Assembly (NCBI GenBank): GCA_043806215.1 | Contig: JAZDHD010000147.1 | Coordinates: 1 to 13,647, forward strand | From: JAVHLK01 sp043806215 | GTDB lineage: Bacteria > Desulfobacterota > Desulfomonilia > Desulfomonilales > Desulfomonilaceae | Direction of reading: 5' to 3' | Length of the DNA stretch: 13,647 nt | Translations under genes and position numbers: made by a program | Notes under the pieces: model-generated | Told to the model about the DNA's origin: nothing | Seen by the model: the letters and a program-made list of their open reading frames with translations, nothing else | Database searches by the model: none | In this document: one piece after another, positions 11,636-13,647 of the stretch | Numbering within the stretch: position 1 is the stretch's first letter | Layout of the letters: each line of letters begins with the position of its first letter

Positions 11636-13598
11636 TTTTCAGAATCCCTCTTTTTTCCAAGTCTTCGGCGACATAACCCAGATCCAGCTCGACCAATCTT
11701 TCCCTCGTAGGAACGCCGTCCACATTCCATCCTTTGAACTTGTAATACGTGTCCAGCAGATCCTTTTCGAGCTCGGGGAACCGTCTCTTCCAGTGGTCAT
11801 CAGGCGGTTTCTCATCGGCCCTGGTCATGCCCCTTCTGTTATTGAACGCCCTGTGCAGATTCCGGCTCCTGTTGACCATCTTCTTCAGTCCGGCTTCATC
11901 AACATCGAGACCGCTCGCCGCGGAGATGAGCTTCGGGTAATTGTGTATATGGTAGGGAGGCTTCAGGCAAAACGATCCCATGCCGGCACACAATCCCAGG
12001 GCGTCGTCAATGTTGTGCAACATCTCCATCCAGTCCACGATTTCACTGGCCATCTCCGGAGTGGGGAAATACGGTATTGCCTTGTCTCCCCTGGGTTCCC
12101 ATTCCAGAACGATTTCCTTGAGCCTGTCGCTGGGAACCTGGGGCCAATCCTTCACGAACGCTTCTCTCTGCTCTCTGGTGGGAAAAGCCGCCTGTGGGAA
12201 ATTCCCCTCGATCTGGGTAATGCTTATCTTCTCGTTGGTTGAATACATGAGGAAGTAAATCGGATCCAACATCCCCAGCTTCAGAGGCAGTTGCTCATGT
12301 TTCTTGATCGTATTGTGATCGAACTGTTCCGCTCCCTTGCCGATCTTACGGGCCGCGTAGTAAACGCCGTCGGCCAGGATGTCTCCGATTCCTTCCCGCC
12401 GTGCGACTCTGTCGAGCAACCAGATGAATCGTCCCTCCTTGTCGGACGGACATCCCTCGAAGTCCTTGTCCGTCAGAATACCCGCTTCATAGAGTTCGAC
12501 GGCGAATGCCAGAATCTGTGGGGTTGAGAACGAGTCCACCCCATACTCGGTGGCGCGTTGAAGGATTCTGAAGTTGAAGCGGAGGTCGTCCACATAGGCC
12601 GCCATGGCATAGGTGAGTTTTCCGAAGCATTTCATCATGTACTTGCTGCCGCCCGCGGACTCGGAAGAGACAAGTGCCCCGCATTGCTGCGGACAGTTGA
12701 AACAGCTGATCAACCGCTGAATCGCGGTCAATTGACTCGTTGTCCAATTCGTCTCGTTTTCCTTGCTCCAGAAGTCCCTTCTCCGCGTCCGGGCATTACC
12801 CCACATGAAGTTTTCCGTGTGCCACTTCTCGTCGGTGTGCTTCATTTCCTGAGGCGACCCGATGCCGGATAGAATCGTCATCACGTCCGGAATGGGATTT
12901 GTGTTGCGGAAGCTGATGTATTTCGACACCTCATCCATGTGCTCCATGAACTCTGCGCCCCGGGCAAGAAAGACATCTTTTGTTCCACGAACAGCGATCG
13001 CCTTGATCCGCTTGTCTCCCATCACCGCGCCGCCGCCGAGCCGACTGGCACTGGACCTGCTTTGCTCGATGGAAGCCGTGAAGACCCGGTTTTCACCGGC
13101 CAGGCCGATGGCCGCGACCTGCGCTCTCGGTTCGTTCAGTTCCTCCCTTATAAGATCTTGCGTTTCAAGAGCGCCCTTTCCCTGCAAGTGAGAAGCATCA
13201 CGTATTTCCACTTTGTCGTTGTGTATCCAGATATAGACCAGCTTTGGGGATTTGTTGCGAAAGATCACTTTGTCGTAACCGGCATATTTCAGTTCCGCGG
13301 AAAAGAATCCCCCCATCATCGGGTACGCGAGCAAACCCGACTGAGGAGAAATGAAGGTGACAAGGGTGCGGTTGGCGCTGAAAGCCGGAGTTCCGTTGAG
13401 AAGCCCGGTGCTGACAATCAGCAGGTTCTCGTCATCAAACGGCTGCACCTCGGGGGCAACCCTATCCCAGTGCATCTTGACGCTGGTTCCCAGACCCCCA
13501 AGGTGAAGTTCCGTCAATTTCGGGTCGCTTTCAACCCGTTCAATGTTTCCCCTCGCCAAATCGATTTCCAGGTTGTAACCTGTCTCTGCGTACCTCAT
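11622..13598 (-). CDS. bamB: BamB-like tungsten subunit of class II benzoyl-CoA reductase (AOR family)
   Basis: 658 residues from ATG 13598, chosen over GTG 13607 because AAGGAG lies 8 nt upstream and the protein then begins MRYAETGY like known BamB. It is an aldehyde:ferredoxin oxidoreductase-family protein: N-terminal W-bis-pterin region, Fe4S4 cysteines at 299, 302, 306 (SCFNCPQQC) and 537 (LGLCAGM). C324 (MMKCFGK) is at the position I recall as the tungsten ligand. E251 and H260 (KWHTENFMWGNA) coincide in number with residues described in the Geobacter enzyme active site. It reduces benzoyl-CoA to cyclohexa-1,5-diene-1-carboxyl-CoA with BamC and an electron-input complex. A paralogue acting on another aryl-CoA cannot be excluded. 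It is first of the operon visible; only 49 bases lie upstream. Confidence 0.9.
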   Translation of the reverse strand: MRYAETGYNLEIDLARGNIERVESDPKLTELHLGGLGTSVKMHWDRVAPEVQPFDDENLLIVSTGLLNGTPAFSANRTLVTFISPQSGLLAYPMMGGFFSAELKYAGYDKVIFRNKSPKLVYIWIHNDKVEIRDASHLQGKGALETQDLIREELNEPRAQVAAIGLAGENRVFTASIEQSRSSASRLGGGAVMGDKRIKAIAVRGTKDVFLARGAEFMEHMDEVSKYISFRNTNPIPDVMTILSGIGSPQEMKHTDEKWHTENFMWGNARTRRRDFWSKENETNWTTSQLTAIQRLISCFNCPQQCGALVSSESAGGSKYMMKCFGKLTYAMAAYVDDLRFNFRILQRATEYGVDSFSTPQILAFAVELYEAGILTDKDFEGCPSDKEGRFIWLLDRVARREGIGDILADGVYYAARKIGKGAEQFDHNTIKKHEQLPLKLGMLDPIYFLMYSTNEKISITQIEGNFPQAAFPTREQREAFVKDWPQVPSDRLKEIVLEWEPRGDKAIPYFPTPEMASEIVDWMEMLHNIDDALGLCAGMGSFCLKPPYHIHNYPKLISAASGLDVDEAGLKKMVNRSRNLHRAFNNRRGMTRADEKPPDDHWKRRFPELEKDLLDTYYKFKGWNVDGVPTRERLVELDLGYVAEDLEKRGILKNGQD

Positions 13599-13606
13599 CC
13601 TGTTCA

Positions 13607-13612
13607 CTCCTT
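13607..13612 (-). promoter_or_regulatory. Ribosome-binding site fixing the bamB start
   Basis: Read on the minus strand, AAGGAG lies 8 bases before ATG 13598. It overlaps the alternative GTG at 13607, which would leave no spacing, so ATG 13598 is the likely start. Confidence 0.8.
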
Positions 13613-13647
13613 ACAGTCGACTTGCCATATGTTCGTCCGCACTCCCG

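Overview
The window looks like chromosome from a strictly anaerobic, aromatic-compound-degrading member of the Desulfobacterota (a Syntrophobacterales- or Desulfatiglans-type sulfate reducer or syntroph). The main reason is a recognisable bamB-bamC pair, the catalytic subunits of the ATP-independent class II benzoyl-CoA reductase of obligate anaerobes, with further Mo/W- and sulfur-handling genes behind it. The organism assignment is an inference; no rRNA or other marker gene is present.

Right part (13598 down to 5120, all minus strand): one probable operon reading bamB, bamC, a metallo-beta-lactamase-fold (MBL) hydrolase, an IscA/HesB-like protein, a second MBL hydrolase about 70% identical to the first, and a large 1187-codon gene. 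That last gene is the most striking feature. It is an uninterrupted in-frame fusion of a complete formate-dehydrogenase-like bis-MGD (molybdenum or tungsten) oxidoreductase to a complete NifS/IscS-type cysteine desulfurase. Cysteine desulfurases are known to supply, through FdhD, the sulfur needed to activate formate dehydrogenase cofactors. The fusion therefore suggests a redox enzyme carrying its own sulfur donor, possibly as an electron-input or cofactor-maturation partner for the tungsten enzyme BamBC. A perfect 9-bp hairpin follows bamC, a group of GGTAGCG hairpin repeats sits between the IscA-like gene and the second MBL gene, and a large inverted repeat closes the 3' end of the operon.

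Middle (4938-3910, minus): an EgtD/EanA-type histidine N-alpha-methyltransferase (hercynine synthesis) with near-complete conservation of substrate-binding residues, except a Ser-to-Cys change.

Left part (3445-1): a mosaic of small accessory modules. These are a two-gene operon coding for a two-transmembrane GAF-like protein and a 63-residue protein, a HigB/HigA-type toxin-antitoxin pair overlapping by 4 bp, a small putative secreted protein, and the 3' end of a plus-strand gene ending in a winged-helix domain. Four same-orientation copies of a REP-like palindromic repeat (cores at 281-308, 1441-1468, 2323-2350, 3734-3761) lie one after each minus-strand transcription unit. No transposase for this repeat is visible. 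No tRNA, rRNA, CRISPR array or complete insertion sequence was found.
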